Part shown: positions 9,547 through 18,045 of the stretch, piece after piece
Layout of the letters: the number at the start of each line of letters is the position of its first letter
How positions within the stretch are numbered: the first letter of the stretch is position 1
DNA from: Phycisphaerales bacterium
GTDB taxonomy: Bacteria > Planctomycetota > Phycisphaerae > Phycisphaerales > UBA1924
Length of the DNA stretch: 64,000 bases
Direction of reading: 5' to 3'
Assembly (NCBI GenBank): GCA_029260295.1
Contig: JAJDDN010000002.1
Location: 124,001-188,000, forward strand
Notes under the pieces: generated by a model
What the model was told of the DNA's origin: nothing
Databases searched by the model: none
Seen by the model: only the letters and a program-made list of their open reading frames with translations
Position numbers and translations under genes: made by a program

Positions 9547-10363
9547 CACTCGGTGCTTTCAATGAGGCCCGATCAGATTGAACCACAACAACGCCACCAG
9601 ATTGCTTTGCCCCGACCGAATGCGAACCGATCTGGACACAATCTTCCCCGCCAACAACTCGCCCATGATAAGACACCACGGTCATCGATCCCGATATTTG
9701 ATTCGGACGGTGGCTCACAGGGAAACCGATCCCGAGCTCGCCGGCATCCAAACCCGAAGCGTAAAATGTTTCCAGGTCCTCGTCACTAAACTCGATCACC
9801 TGATGATTCAATGTCAACGAAAACGATTTGGTTCCACTGGGCCTCGGCGCGAGGAGCAACCCGTCGAGCGGTAGCATCGACGCCCGAAGAATCTCAACCC
9901 GCGTCTGCATGTCGGCAGCTACCCGCTGCGAATCCTCCGCCATCGCAGAAGCAACATCATCAACCGGTGTGCTCTGCACCCCAAGCGTCGTCAGTCTGGG
10001 GTACATGCTCTGCATCCCGGCGACCATCATCAATCCGAGCAGCACACCCGCGGCAACGGCCAAACGACCGGTCCGCACCCAACGACGCATTGTCTTGGGA
10101 ATAAACCGCTCGTGCTGATCGAGCCTATTGAGCACAATGCACTGCATATCAGGCATCGGGATGTCATCAAGATCAAGCGCACGGACCGCATCGGCAGTCT
10201 CAAGAAGCTCGGCGCGACGGGCGTGATCGTACTGCAATGCGTGTGCAATCTCGTCTTGCATCTGATCGCAGATCTCGCCGTCAAGTGCGGCGTCAATCAA
10301 CGACTCAGGAATCCGCCCCAGCGGTTCCTTGTCAAACTGATCGTGGTCCGATCCCCGCTTCAT
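9521..10363 (-). CDS. Membrane anti-sigma factor
   Basis: A 280-residue protein with an acidic cytosolic N-terminus (about 100 residues, with LIDAALDGEICDQMQDEIAHAL resembling the helical sigma-binding part of zinc-less anti-sigma factors), then a single membrane helix, LAVAAGVLLGLMMVAGM (about residues 105-121), and a periplasmic C-terminal domain. No HxxxCxxC zinc motif is visible. It overlaps the upstream sigma gene by 4 bp. The role as partner of the adjacent ECF sigma factor is inferred from topology and operon position. Confidence 0.75.
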   Translation of the reverse strand: MKRGSDHDQFDKEPLGRIPESLIDAALDGEICDQMQDEIAHALQYDHARRAELLETADAVRALDLDDIPMPDMQCIVLNRLDQHERFIPKTMRRWVRTGRLAVAAGVLLGLMMVAGMQSMYPRLTTLGVQSTPVDDVASAMAEDSQRVAADMQTRVEILRASMLPLDGLLLAPRPSGTKSFSLTLNHQVIEFSDEDLETFYASGLDAGELGIGFPVSHRPNQISGSMTVVSYHGRVVGGEDCVQIGSHSVGAKQSGGVVVVQSDRASLKAPSDERIADLP

Positions 10364-10980
10364 GCCAGCACCTCGTCGGATGCTTCGTTGAACTGCCCGC
10401 CAAAGTGGTCCTGGTACAACGACGCGAGCTGCTTGTGTTCTTTAAACAACACACGCAGACGGCGACGCCCGCGGTGCAGATGGCTCTTGACAGTACCCTC
10501 AGGCATATCGAGGTGCGAAGCGATCAATGCGATCGGCCAATCCAACTGGTGGAACAGCACGATAATTTCGCGCTGCTCAACAGACAGGTGCATAAGCGCC
10601 GACTGGATGGCGTCTTTTTGTGTCTCAGATTGTTCGGTGTTGTAGGTCGAAGCGTCTGGCATCGAGCCCTTGCCACCCATCGAACCAACAAAGTCGGTGT
10701 CGTATGCGGGTTTGGATTTAGCGACCGCGTTCATGTACAACCGGCGTGCGATGGTAAACAACCATGTCGAGAACCGGAACCGGAAATCAAACCGATGCAG
10801 GTTGGCAAGCACACGCACGAACGCCTCCTGCACAACATCCTCAGCCATCTCATGACGGCCCGACATCCGCAGGATGTATCCATACACAGAACGCTGATGC
10901 GCTTTGATAAGCTCGCCGGCAGCCGCCCGCTCACCAGCAATCGCCCGCTCAATTAGATCTCGTTCAGTTGCACGATCCAT
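10360..10980 (-). CDS. ECF-type RNA polymerase sigma factor
   Basis: A 206-residue sigma-70 family protein with only regions 2 and 4. Region 2: HQRSVYGYILRMSGRHEMAEDVVQEAFVRV and FRFSTWLFTIARRLYMN (-10 recognition and core binding). Region 4: LSVEQREIIVLFHQLDW then MPEGTVKSHLHRGRRRL (helix-turn-helix for -35). A short Gly/Ser/Asp-rich linker joins them. First gene of a three-gene unit with an anti-sigma factor and an exported protein. Its regulon is not visible in the window. Confidence 0.92.
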   Translation of the reverse strand: MDRATERDLIERAIAGERAAAGELIKAHQRSVYGYILRMSGRHEMAEDVVQEAFVRVLANLHRFDFRFRFSTWLFTIARRLYMNAVAKSKPAYDTDFVGSMGGKGSMPDASTYNTEQSETQKDAIQSALMHLSVEQREIIVLFHQLDWPIALIASHLDMPEGTVKSHLHRGRRRLRVLFKEHKQLASLYQDHFGGQFNEASDEVLA

Positions 10981-11119
10981 GCTCTAACGCTCCCAACAAG
11001 GGTTCTTGTACCCTCAATCATACCAGAGCACCCACCAAGGGGTGCACCCTAAATACGCATATCGCCGTTTCTAGTTCCGAATTGCCACAATTCGCTTTCA
11101 TCTGTTTCTACCCCCCCCG

Positions 11120-11163
11120 ATAATCAACAAACCCTGCCTACGCCGATCGGGCGTAGGCAGGGC
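11120..11163 (-). terminator. Strong hairpin terminator of the B12-domain gene
   Basis: A 13 bp perfect stem, CCCTGCCTACGCC / GGCGTAGGCAGGG, with a short loop, followed on the minus strand by TTTGTTGATT. It starts about 40 bp after the stop at 11205. Confidence 0.75.
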
Positions 11164-11204
11164 TGGAGAAAGATAAGTTCGCATTTCGTACGGGAGACCG
11201 ATGC

Positions 11205-11924
11205 TTATGCCGCCTTCGCAGCCGGTGCCTTTCGAGTCCGGCCAACGGTCCGCTGAGCCGGGGTTGCCCGGATCTCGGCATCGTCGATCATCGCGTCTAC
11301 GAGTTCGAGCGGATGGGCCGCCCACAGATCGGCACCGATTTCTTCTGCGAGGCCTTCGGCCCGGTTGAAGACGCCGCCGCCAACCACAATCTGCGTGTTG
11401 GGGCATGCCCCGATTTCATGCAGAGAATCGATCATGACTCGGATATCCGGCAGATCAGCAGGGTTCGAGCAGAACATCAACAAGACATTCGGCTTGGACT
11501 CCTGAACCGCCTGTCGCACTTCATCGAGCGGCACTCCGCCCCCAGCAAATCGGACCCCGAAACCAGCCGCCTCGAGCAAATCCACAGCCATCTGAGCACC
11601 AAGCTCTGATCCTTCGCATGTCCCACAACATGCAAAGACCGTGCGATTGACCGGTTCAGCATTTGACGCTGCGATCAATGCTCTTGAGGTCTGGTCCACC
11701 AATACCCTGAACAACCGTGTTGAGAGGTTGTAGGCAAGGGCCGAGATCTGATCCTCGCGGTGTAGTTTGTCGATCATCTCGTAGGTTGGCCAGAATAAAT
11801 CAGTCAGCATCAGCTCAGGCGATACGCCCTCACTGAGTTGTTCATTGACAATTGAACGAGCCAGCGACCGGTTCCCTTCGATCAAAGCTTCAAACAGACG
11901 CTCGCTTAGTACATGTACACTCAT
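11205..11924 (-). CDS. B12-binding-domain-like regulatory protein
   Basis: A 239-residue protein with an N-terminal helical cap of the B12-binding-2 type (LFEALIEGNRSLARSIVNEQL...) and a C-terminal Rossmann-like B12-binding domain (VFACCGTCEGSELGAQMAVDLLEAAGF, then GGGVPLDEVRQAV). The canonical DxHxxG cobalt-binding loop reads ExSExLG-like here (CEGSELG), so the cobalt-ligating His is replaced by Ser. The last 25 residues form a Lys/Arg/Ala tail. GAGGTAG precedes the ATG. Proteins of this layout act as regulators or corrinoid carriers; with the ligand lost, another ligand or base-on cobalamin is possible. Function inferred. Confidence 0.8.
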   Translation of the reverse strand: MSVHVLSERLFEALIEGNRSLARSIVNEQLSEGVSPELMLTDLFWPTYEMIDKLHREDQISALAYNLSTRLFRVLVDQTSRALIAASNAEPVNRTVFACCGTCEGSELGAQMAVDLLEAAGFGVRFAGGGVPLDEVRQAVQESKPNVLLMFCSNPADLPDIRVMIDSLHEIGACPNTQIVVGGGVFNRAEGLAEEIGADLWAAHPLELVDAMIDDAEIRATPAQRTVGRTRKAPAAKAA

Positions 11925-12241
11925 TGAAAACTACCTCGTCGCGTATTTTCCCTTCCGCACACTTTGGGGGGTGGGGTGGGATAAGTTGTGTTCCCGGGCG
12001 ACGACGCCGCTGCCCAGACCCAACCTATCGAACACACACTCAGTTCTTCCCGAGTCCAACACGCTGTATGCACCTGTTTGTGCGCACCAACCCATTACCC
12101 TCATTTCAGACACCTCAATGGGGTTATTCTGGGACCTTTGTCGGGTTTGAGTCCGAGAATGTGAGAACCGACCTTTTTGAGACCACAAAACTGGGTAGTA
12201 CCCACCAATATCTCCATTCATATGGGCAATGGCTGGCTCGA
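11925..12241. other. Non-coding gap of 317 bp with one small palindrome
   Basis: Lies upstream of the B12-domain gene and downstream of ubiE, both on the minus strand. No open frame with a ribosome site was found. The only local structure noted is TGGGTAGTACCCA at 12192-12204 (6-1-6 inverted repeat), which could be an operator or a weak hairpin. No cobalamin riboswitch core was recognised. Confidence 0.4.
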
Positions 12242-13033
12242 TTATTCTGCTTTGATGCCGGTATAACAGGCACAAATTCCCAGGCTCAACCCCCGCACCC
12301 CGATCTGCCCGAACCCCGCACCCTCTATACACCCCACCATGTCATCCTGGCTCATGAATGAACTCACCGATCTGGGCAGATATTTGTACGCCCCCGACCG
12401 ATCCCGCGCGATCCAGGTCGCCGTCCGAGGCATCACTGTCCCGCAGTAAAACCCATTGAACCGACGAACCAACGGATTCCTCGGCGTATCAAACTCCAAA
12501 ATCACCAAACGCCCCCCGGGTTTGAGCACCCGAAAGAACTCCCCCACTGCCTTGGCCGGCTCCTGCACATTGCGGATCCCAAACGCGATCGAAACCACAT
12601 CAAACGATGCGTCTTCAAACTGCAGATCCATCGCATCGCCTTGCTGGTACGAAACTCGCCCCCTCAAAGCTTTCATGAGCTTGCTGCGCTTATGCTCGGC
12701 GATTTCGAGCATCCCCTCGGTGAAATCCACTCCAACGACCGACTCGGCCCGCGACCCCGTTGCGAATGCTTGCGTCAGATCCCCTGTGCCGCACGCGACA
12801 TCAAGCACCCGGTCCCCGTCATTCACGATCGCCTTCTTGACCGCCAGCTTCCGCCACGCGACATCCCGCCACATCGAGTGCACCCGGTTATTGAGGTCAT
12901 ACGACCGCGCAATGGCATTAAACATCGCCTGAACCTTGGCGGCCTTGTCATCATTCTGATGCAAACCACCCAACTCGGATTCATCCCAAGCGGGAATAGT
13001 CTCGTCATTCACTTGTGTTGGTGCTTCAGTCAT
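12242..13033 (-). CDS. ubiE: Demethylmenaquinone/ubiquinone C-methyltransferase
   Basis: SAM-dependent methyltransferase of the UbiE/MenG (COQ5) family, acting in quinone synthesis. Starting at 13033 (MTEAPTQV) gives 263 residues. Motifs: VQAMFNAIARSYDLNNRVHS, the SAM site VLDVACGTGDLT, AFGIRNV, and LKPGGRLVILEFDTP; the C-terminal part AYKYLPRSVSSF is typical. A planctomycete would be expected to use menaquinone, so the MenG activity is the likely one, but sequence alone does not separate the two. Divergent from the M48 protease gene. Confidence 0.93.
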   Translation of the reverse strand: MTEAPTQVNDETIPAWDESELGGLHQNDDKAAKVQAMFNAIARSYDLNNRVHSMWRDVAWRKLAVKKAIVNDGDRVLDVACGTGDLTQAFATGSRAESVVGVDFTEGMLEIAEHKRSKLMKALRGRVSYQQGDAMDLQFEDASFDVVSIAFGIRNVQEPAKAVGEFFRVLKPGGRLVILEFDTPRNPLVRRFNGFYCGTVMPRTATWIARDRSGAYKYLPRSVSSFMSQDDMVGCIEGAGFGQIGVRGLSLGICACYTGIKAE

Positions 13034-13092
13034 GGCACAATCAGTGTAGACTCTCAAGCAGAATCACCTCGCCGACTCAATGGAGAATACGA

Positions 13093-14058
13093 ATGAATCA
13101 CACCCTCAAACTCCTCATCACCATCCCCCTCCTCATCCTCATCGCCCTCCCCGCCACCGGCTGCTCGGTCAACCCCGCCACAGGTAAACGCTCCTTCACC
13201 CTCATGTCATGGGAAAAAGAAAAAGCCCTCGGCCTCGCCGCCGCCCCCGAAATGACCGAAGCCTTCGGCGGAGCCATCCCCGACGCCGCCATCGGCGACT
13301 ACGCCAGATCCATCGGCGCCAAGCTCGTCACAGGCATCGAAGAAGGCGTCCCCGATCTCGATTGGGAGTTCACCGTCCTCAACTCGCCGGTCATCAACGC
13401 CTTCGCGCTCCCAGGAGGCAAGGTCTTCATCTCCCGAGGCCTCGCCATCAAACTCGATTCAGAAGCCGAACTCGCAGGAGTCCTCGGACACGAAATCGGC
13501 CATGTCACCGCAAGACACTCCAACCAGCAGATGTCCGCCCAGCTCGGGATCAACTTCGCCATCGGCGCCGTCGCCGTAGGTGTTGGGCTCTCAGACCCAG
13601 ACTCCGAAGTCCGCAAGTACGGCCAGCTCGGGCTCCCCGCCGTCGCCGTCGGTAGCAATCTCTTCCTACTCCGCTTTGGACGCTCCGAAGAACTCGAAGC
13701 CGACATGCTCGGCATGCGCTACATGACCCGCGCCGGATACAACCCACGCGGACAGCTCGAAGTCATGCAGGTCCTGGCCGCCGAAGCCACCGGCGAGCGT
13801 CCCCCAGAATGGCTCTCGACCCACCCCCTCCCCGAATCCCGCATCGACCGCATCAACGAATACCTCGCCAACGAATACGCGGGCACGCAGGACAACCCCA
13901 GCTTCGTCACCAACCGCGCCCAGTACAAATCAAACATGCTCGACCGCCTCAGCGCACTCCCACCAGCCCCGGACCCTTCTCAAGACGAAGAGGCCCAGGC
14001 AAACGCCTATCTCAATGCATCAATCTACTGCCAGCAATGCCGTCAGGCAGTGAACTAA
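13093..14058 (+). CDS. M48-family zinc metalloprotease, lipoprotein
   Basis: Starting at 13093 (GGAG 7 bp before) gives a lipoprotein signal ending ALPATGC, followed by SVNPATGKRSFTLMS, a hallmark of the periplasmic BepA/LoiP-like M48 group involved in outer-membrane quality control. The catalytic HEIGH lies in LGHEIGHVTARHSNQQ (about residue 132) with the third zinc ligand Glu in SEELEADMLGMRYM. The C-terminal LSTHPLPESRIDRI matches the family. Convergent with the following minus-strand gene, overlapping its stop by 4 bp. Confidence 0.93.
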   Translation: MNHTLKLLITIPLLILIALPATGCSVNPATGKRSFTLMSWEKEKALGLAAAPEMTEAFGGAIPDAAIGDYARSIGAKLVTGIEEGVPDLDWEFTVLNSPVINAFALPGGKVFISRGLAIKLDSEAELAGVLGHEIGHVTARHSNQQMSAQLGINFAIGAVAVGVGLSDPDSEVRKYGQLGLPAVAVGSNLFLLRFGRSEELEADMLGMRYMTRAGYNPRGQLEVMQVLAAEATGERPPEWLSTHPLPESRIDRINEYLANEYAGTQDNPSFVTNRAQYKSNMLDRLSALPPAPDPSQDEEAQANAYLNASIYCQQCRQAVN

Positions 14059-15620
14059 AGCTTCTCTTTCACACGCCGGACGATCTCTTTGTAGTTCTCG
14101 CGGTAAAACCGCGTGTACTCGATCTCCAACCGAACCTGCCGGCCTTCCTTGCGCCACTCGTTGCGAACATCGCGGTAAGTCTCTTCGGTGAACGGCACCA
14201 TCACCCCATCGATCTCCGTCTCCGGGAACGCAAAGTACAACGCGTCAAGCTCCGCGATCTCTTCGTCGCTGAACTCACCCGACGCGACCGCCTCACCAAG
14301 CGCGTCGTACCCAGCCCGGCAGTCCTCAGCAATATCAATCCCGAAAGTCCCCATCATCACCTGCACGCCCGTCCGCCATCCCGGATTCTTGACATCCGAC
14401 ACGATCTCAAACGGGTTGACCTGATCCATAAAGTAGTCAAAGTGCCTCTCGTACATCATCCGCCGCACAGGCATCCGCCGCAGCTCGCTCCACTCGGGCC
14501 CCATCGGCTCGCCGTCAGGTCCAACCGGATTGTCCAGATTGTCCTTGGCGAACTGCCACAACGCTTGGCCCTCTTCGCTCACGCAGAAGCGTACAAACCG
14601 CTTGGCGATCTCCGGGCTTGGCCCGCCATTGATGATTGAGATTGGATCCGCATCTACATACACCGCGCCCTCAGGCTCCTGGTATCCAACCCGGTCCCCG
14701 CCGCCCGAGTCCTTGATCACCTGCGCCTGGCCGCGCCCATAGAAATCGATCGCGAGTCCTGCTGCTGCTTCGCCGCTTGATACATCGATCGGCGGTTTGG
14801 TTGATGCGTTGGTAAAGTACCGCGTGTTGCCGCACATCCCACGCAGGATCCGCCATCCTTCGGTCCAGCCTTCGTTGCCGAGGATCGAATCAAAGGTCGT
14901 CGTGATTGATCCCGACTGGCGAGGGTCCGCCAGCGCGATCCACCCGCTGAGTTCATGCTTCGTCAGATCCGCAAACTGCGTTGGAAGTTCCAGCCCGAGC
15001 CGGTCCTCGTACACATCCCGGTTGTACACAATCCCGAACGACGACAACGCCGTCCCGATCCAGTACTGTTCAGGGTCGTACAACTCCTGAGGCCCGATCT
15101 GATTATTCCCAAACAACTCATCAAGCTCGTCTTGCGTGAAATCCATCGGCACCGACTGCGACACCGTCAGATTCAACACCGTCGAATCGCTCAGCTTCAC
15201 CGGCACCGTCGACCCACGCTTAAGCGCCGAGTGGTCATACGACCCCCCTCCAAACATCACATCAAACGCGATCGCCCCCGGCTCAAGAATCAAAAGATCA
15301 TCAACCACCCCGTCGGGTGCTCCATCAGAGAACTGCCGCTTGATCGCATCGGTAAACATCGCAGACAGTTGCTTGCGGATCTCAGAAGTCCCGCCGGGCG
15401 TGCGATAATCAATCACCGCAGGCACCCCGTACTCCCGCTCATGCCACACCGCAAACGCCCGAGCAAACTCATCACGGATCTGAGGCACATGCGGCGTCAC
15501 CACAATCAGCTTCACCGCACCCTCGGTATGCATATCCCCCCGCTTGACCCCGCTCATCGCAAACGGCACCCCAAGGACAACAAGCAAACACAACGCAATC
15601 ACAATTTGAGTAGTTCTCAT
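14055..15620 (-). CDS. Extracellular solute-binding protein, iron-transporter-like
   Basis: A 521-residue exported protein with an N-terminal hydrophobic signal or anchor (IVIALCLLVVLGVPFAMS). The core is a periplasmic binding protein fold: LIVVTPHVPQIRDEFARAFAVWHEREYG, then GTALSSFGIVYNRDVYE, then ADPRQSGSITTTFDSIL and DADPISIINGGPSPEIAKRFVRF, which resembles Fe(III)-type ABC binding proteins. It is longer than usual because of a 150-residue C-terminal extension. No permease or ATPase gene is next to it, so the transporter partner must lie elsewhere. Ligand is not determined. Confidence 0.8.
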   Translation of the reverse strand: MRTTQIVIALCLLVVLGVPFAMSGVKRGDMHTEGAVKLIVVTPHVPQIRDEFARAFAVWHEREYGVPAVIDYRTPGGTSEIRKQLSAMFTDAIKRQFSDGAPDGVVDDLLILEPGAIAFDVMFGGGSYDHSALKRGSTVPVKLSDSTVLNLTVSQSVPMDFTQDELDELFGNNQIGPQELYDPEQYWIGTALSSFGIVYNRDVYEDRLGLELPTQFADLTKHELSGWIALADPRQSGSITTTFDSILGNEGWTEGWRILRGMCGNTRYFTNASTKPPIDVSSGEAAAGLAIDFYGRGQAQVIKDSGGGDRVGYQEPEGAVYVDADPISIINGGPSPEIAKRFVRFCVSEEGQALWQFAKDNLDNPVGPDGEPMGPEWSELRRMPVRRMMYERHFDYFMDQVNPFEIVSDVKNPGWRTGVQVMMGTFGIDIAEDCRAGYDALGEAVASGEFSDEEIAELDALYFAFPETEIDGVMVPFTEETYRDVRNEWRKEGRQVRLEIEYTRFYRENYKEIVRRVKEKL

Positions 15621-15630
15621 GCCCCAAGTT

Positions 15631-15690
15631 TACCCCTCCCCCGCCCCTGCGGGGGAGGTGGCCGAGTCTTCGAGGTCGGAGGGGGTCTTT
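15631..15690. repeat. G-rich repeat, family R2
   Basis: Copy of the repeat with a CCTCCCCC...GGGGGAGG stem and the end GGAGGGGGTCTTTCTGAC. Other copies lie at 31603, 51160, 53020 and 54539. Confidence 0.8.
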
Positions 15691-15710
15691 CTGACTTTTT
15701 TCCCCCTTCC

Positions 15711-15817
15711 GGGTGCCACTACTCGCATTCTTAGGCGCAGTAGTGTCTTTGGGATTGCAGGAGGGCTTGATGGGCTATAAGACACTACTGCGCCGAAGAC
15801 GGCGAGCAGTGGCACCC
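15711..15817. repeat. Two inverted palindromic elements (PE family)
   Basis: Copy 1 (15711-15749, +): GGGTGCC, arms ACTACTCGC / GCGCAGTAGT, end TCTT; its core is degenerate (ATTCTTA). Copy 2 (15779-15817, reverse): AAGA, arms CACTACTGCGCC / GGCGAGCAGTG, GGCACCC. The pair faces each other across 29 bp. Confidence 0.85.
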
Positions 15818-15836
15818 AATCCCCCTACACTCCCCA

Positions 15837-16622
15837 ATGCCCAAACCCCCGCAATCAAAGACAGAATGGAAGGACCAATACACCCTTCTCTGCGAATCCT
15901 GCGGCTACATCCTCGAAGGCCTCGACCAATCCCTCCCCTGCCCAGAATGCGCCAAACCCATCACCGAATCCCTCCCAGAACGCCGAGTGGGCACCCATAT
16001 TCAATGCCAAGACGCTTCGCTGAACTCTTTAAAAACATGGTGGATGACATTCCGTCACCCACTCAAAACTCTTGACATCATGCGTTTTAACCTTAACGAC
16101 CACGAGGGAATCGCATTGATCAACATAACGCTATCAACCACAGTACCCGTGCTTGCTCTCTTCGTATGCTCAGCATTCATCTCAAGCGAAGACATCGCGA
16201 TTGCTTTGATTGCTATATTTCTCTTGCTTCCAATGCTCTGGGCAACCCTGATGTTCTTGACAGCAGTCGAGGCCATGGGCTTGCGTTTCCTCGGTAGTAG
16301 AAAGGGATTCCGCGTCACCCACAGCATCTCCAACAACATCGTCGCCCACGGCTCCGTCGGCTGGGTCATCGGCGGGCTCGGATCCTCGATAGGAATTCTC
16401 TTTATCTTCGCCCCATACATCATCACCGTCCGCATCTTCGATATGCATGAAAGAACGCGACACAATCAGTTCCTCAGAGATCTTGAATCAACAGGAATAT
16501 GGCTCATCCCCATAAGCATCCTGCTCGGCTTCCTCTTCTTCGAAATCTTCGCCTACAAAGGCCTCCGCCGCTGCAAATACGCCAATACACTCCCTCCCAA
16601 ATCTCACCCACAAAAGCCCTAG
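15837..16622 (+). CDS. Membrane protein with N-terminal zinc ribbon
   Basis: A 261-residue protein of unknown function. Residues 19-38 form a zinc ribbon, CESCGYILEGL...CPECA (Cys19, 22, 35, 38). After a polar region come four or so hydrophobic segments (about residues 100-150, 180-205 and 220-245), so it is an integral inner-membrane protein with the ribbon probably cytosolic. The same CGYxLxGL...CPEC ribbon appears at the C-terminus of the protein at 20602. Only 9 bp separate its stop from ispG, so the two are likely cotranscribed. Confidence 0.7.
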   Translation: MPKPPQSKTEWKDQYTLLCESCGYILEGLDQSLPCPECAKPITESLPERRVGTHIQCQDASLNSLKTWWMTFRHPLKTLDIMRFNLNDHEGIALINITLSTTVPVLALFVCSAFISSEDIAIALIAIFLLLPMLWATLMFLTAVEAMGLRFLGSRKGFRVTHSISNNIVAHGSVGWVIGGLGSSIGILFIFAPYIITVRIFDMHERTRHNQFLRDLESTGIWLIPISILLGFLFFEIFAYKGLRRCKYANTLPPKSHPQKP

Positions 16623-16631
16623 AATCCGCCC

Positions 16632-17942
16632 ATGCAACCCCCCGCCAAAACACGCCCCATCTTCCTAGGCGACGCCCGCACAGGAATCATCCAAATCGGA
16701 GGCGGACTCCCCCTCGATCACCCCCTCTCCAAGGGCCTGGCCACCGAATCAACCCCCGCCCCGGTCTCTGTCCAGACCATGACCGCTGGGTACACCTACG
16801 ACATCGACAAATGCGTCGCCGAGATCCACAAACTCACCGCAGCGGGTGCCGACATCGTCCGCGTCGCCGTCCCCGAAAAGAAAGACACAGAAGTCCTCAA
16901 AGAGATCATCGCCCAGACCACCGTCCCCATCGTCGCCGATGTCCACTTCCACTTCAAGCGCGCCCTCGAATCCATCGAAGCAGGCGTCCATAAAATCCGA
17001 CTCAACCCAGGCAACATCACCGACCGCTCGCAAGTCGAAGAAGTCATCGACGCCTGCAAAGAAAAGAATATCCCGATCCGCATCGGCGTCAACGAGGGTT
17101 CGATCATCGAACGCAAAGACAAGCAAGCCCGAGCCAAAGAACTCGGGGCCGTCTTCAGCGACAACAAGCACGGCTACATGATCGCGATCATGATCGCCAA
17201 ACTCGAAGAATACCTCGACATCTTCTACCAGCGTGACTTCTACGACATCGCTATCTCTGCTAAATCAATGGACGCCCAACTCGTCATCGACGCCTACACC
17301 GAAATCAGCAAACGCTTCCCCCACCCGCTCCACCTCGGCGTCACCCACGCCGGCCCAAAGGAAACCGGCACCATCCGCTCAGTCGTAGCACTAGGCACCC
17401 TCCTCGCCAACGGCATCGGCGACACCATCCGCCTCTCCTACGCCAATGACCCCATCTACGAAGTCGAAGACGGCCTCGAACTCCTCTACACCCTGGGCAA
17501 ACGCGAACGCATCGGCGCCGAACTCATCGCCTGCCCAACCTGCGGCCGCATCCAAGTAGACCTCTTCAACCTCGTCCAACAAGTCAACGACAAACTCAAC
17601 GAAGAGATCATCGTCCCCATGAAAGTCGCTGTCATGGGCTGCGTGGTCAACGGCCCGGGCGAAGCCGAGGGCGCGGACATTGCTGTATTTGCGGGCGACC
17701 GCAAGGGCATCATCTATGTCCAAGGCCAAAAAGTCGCCACCGTCCCCGAATCCGAGATCCTCGATCGTCTGCTCAGCGAGTGCAAAGACTTCCAAACCAA
17801 GGTCCAAGCCGGCGAAGTGAAACTGGGCGAAAAAAAGGTCGACATCGTCCCCCCAGACCCCGAAGGCAAACTCGGCTCCGGCTGGGAAAAAATGGCCTCA
17901 CAGCGCATGGGGCACACGCCACTGACCGTTGAGGGCGAGTGA
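16632..17942 (+). CDS. ispG: 4-hydroxy-3-methylbut-2-enyl diphosphate synthase
   Basis: Penultimate step of the MEP isoprenoid pathway: reductive ring opening of MEcPP to HMBPP with a [4Fe-4S] cluster. 436 residues; TIM barrel N-terminal part (VSVQTMTAGYTYDIDKCVAEI, VADVHFHFKRALES, KIRLNPGNI, IRIGVNEGSI), then the cluster domain with ACPTCGR and GCVVNGPGEAEGADI supplying the three Cys and the Glu ligand. Compared with the short proteobacterial form it has a C-terminal extension of about 40 residues. Probably cotranscribed with the upstream membrane protein. Confidence 0.96.
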   Translation: MQPPAKTRPIFLGDARTGIIQIGGGLPLDHPLSKGLATESTPAPVSVQTMTAGYTYDIDKCVAEIHKLTAAGADIVRVAVPEKKDTEVLKEIIAQTTVPIVADVHFHFKRALESIEAGVHKIRLNPGNITDRSQVEEVIDACKEKNIPIRIGVNEGSIIERKDKQARAKELGAVFSDNKHGYMIAIMIAKLEEYLDIFYQRDFYDIAISAKSMDAQLVIDAYTEISKRFPHPLHLGVTHAGPKETGTIRSVVALGTLLANGIGDTIRLSYANDPIYEVEDGLELLYTLGKRERIGAELIACPTCGRIQVDLFNLVQQVNDKLNEEIIVPMKVAVMGCVVNGPGEAEGADIAVFAGDRKGIIYVQGQKVATVPESEILDRLLSECKDFQTKVQAGEVKLGEKKVDIVPPDPEGKLGSGWEKMASQRMGHTPLTVEGE

Positions 17943-18045
17943 GGCCTCATTCTTGGTCAGAATCTGAATAATCAATTTCCGCCGCTGCATCTCTTACTAG
18001 ATGAACTACGAACAGTCCTTTGAACATCACACACAAAGGGTACTC

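Noticed and set aside
11925..12241. Cobalamin riboswitch upstream of the B12-domain gene
   Set aside because: The conserved B12-box core was not found in this gap; only a short palindrome is present.
13809..15734. Arg/His/Pro-rich open frames on the plus strand
   Set aside because: Overlap the M48 gene and lie antisense to the solute-binding protein gene; composition typical of shadow frames.
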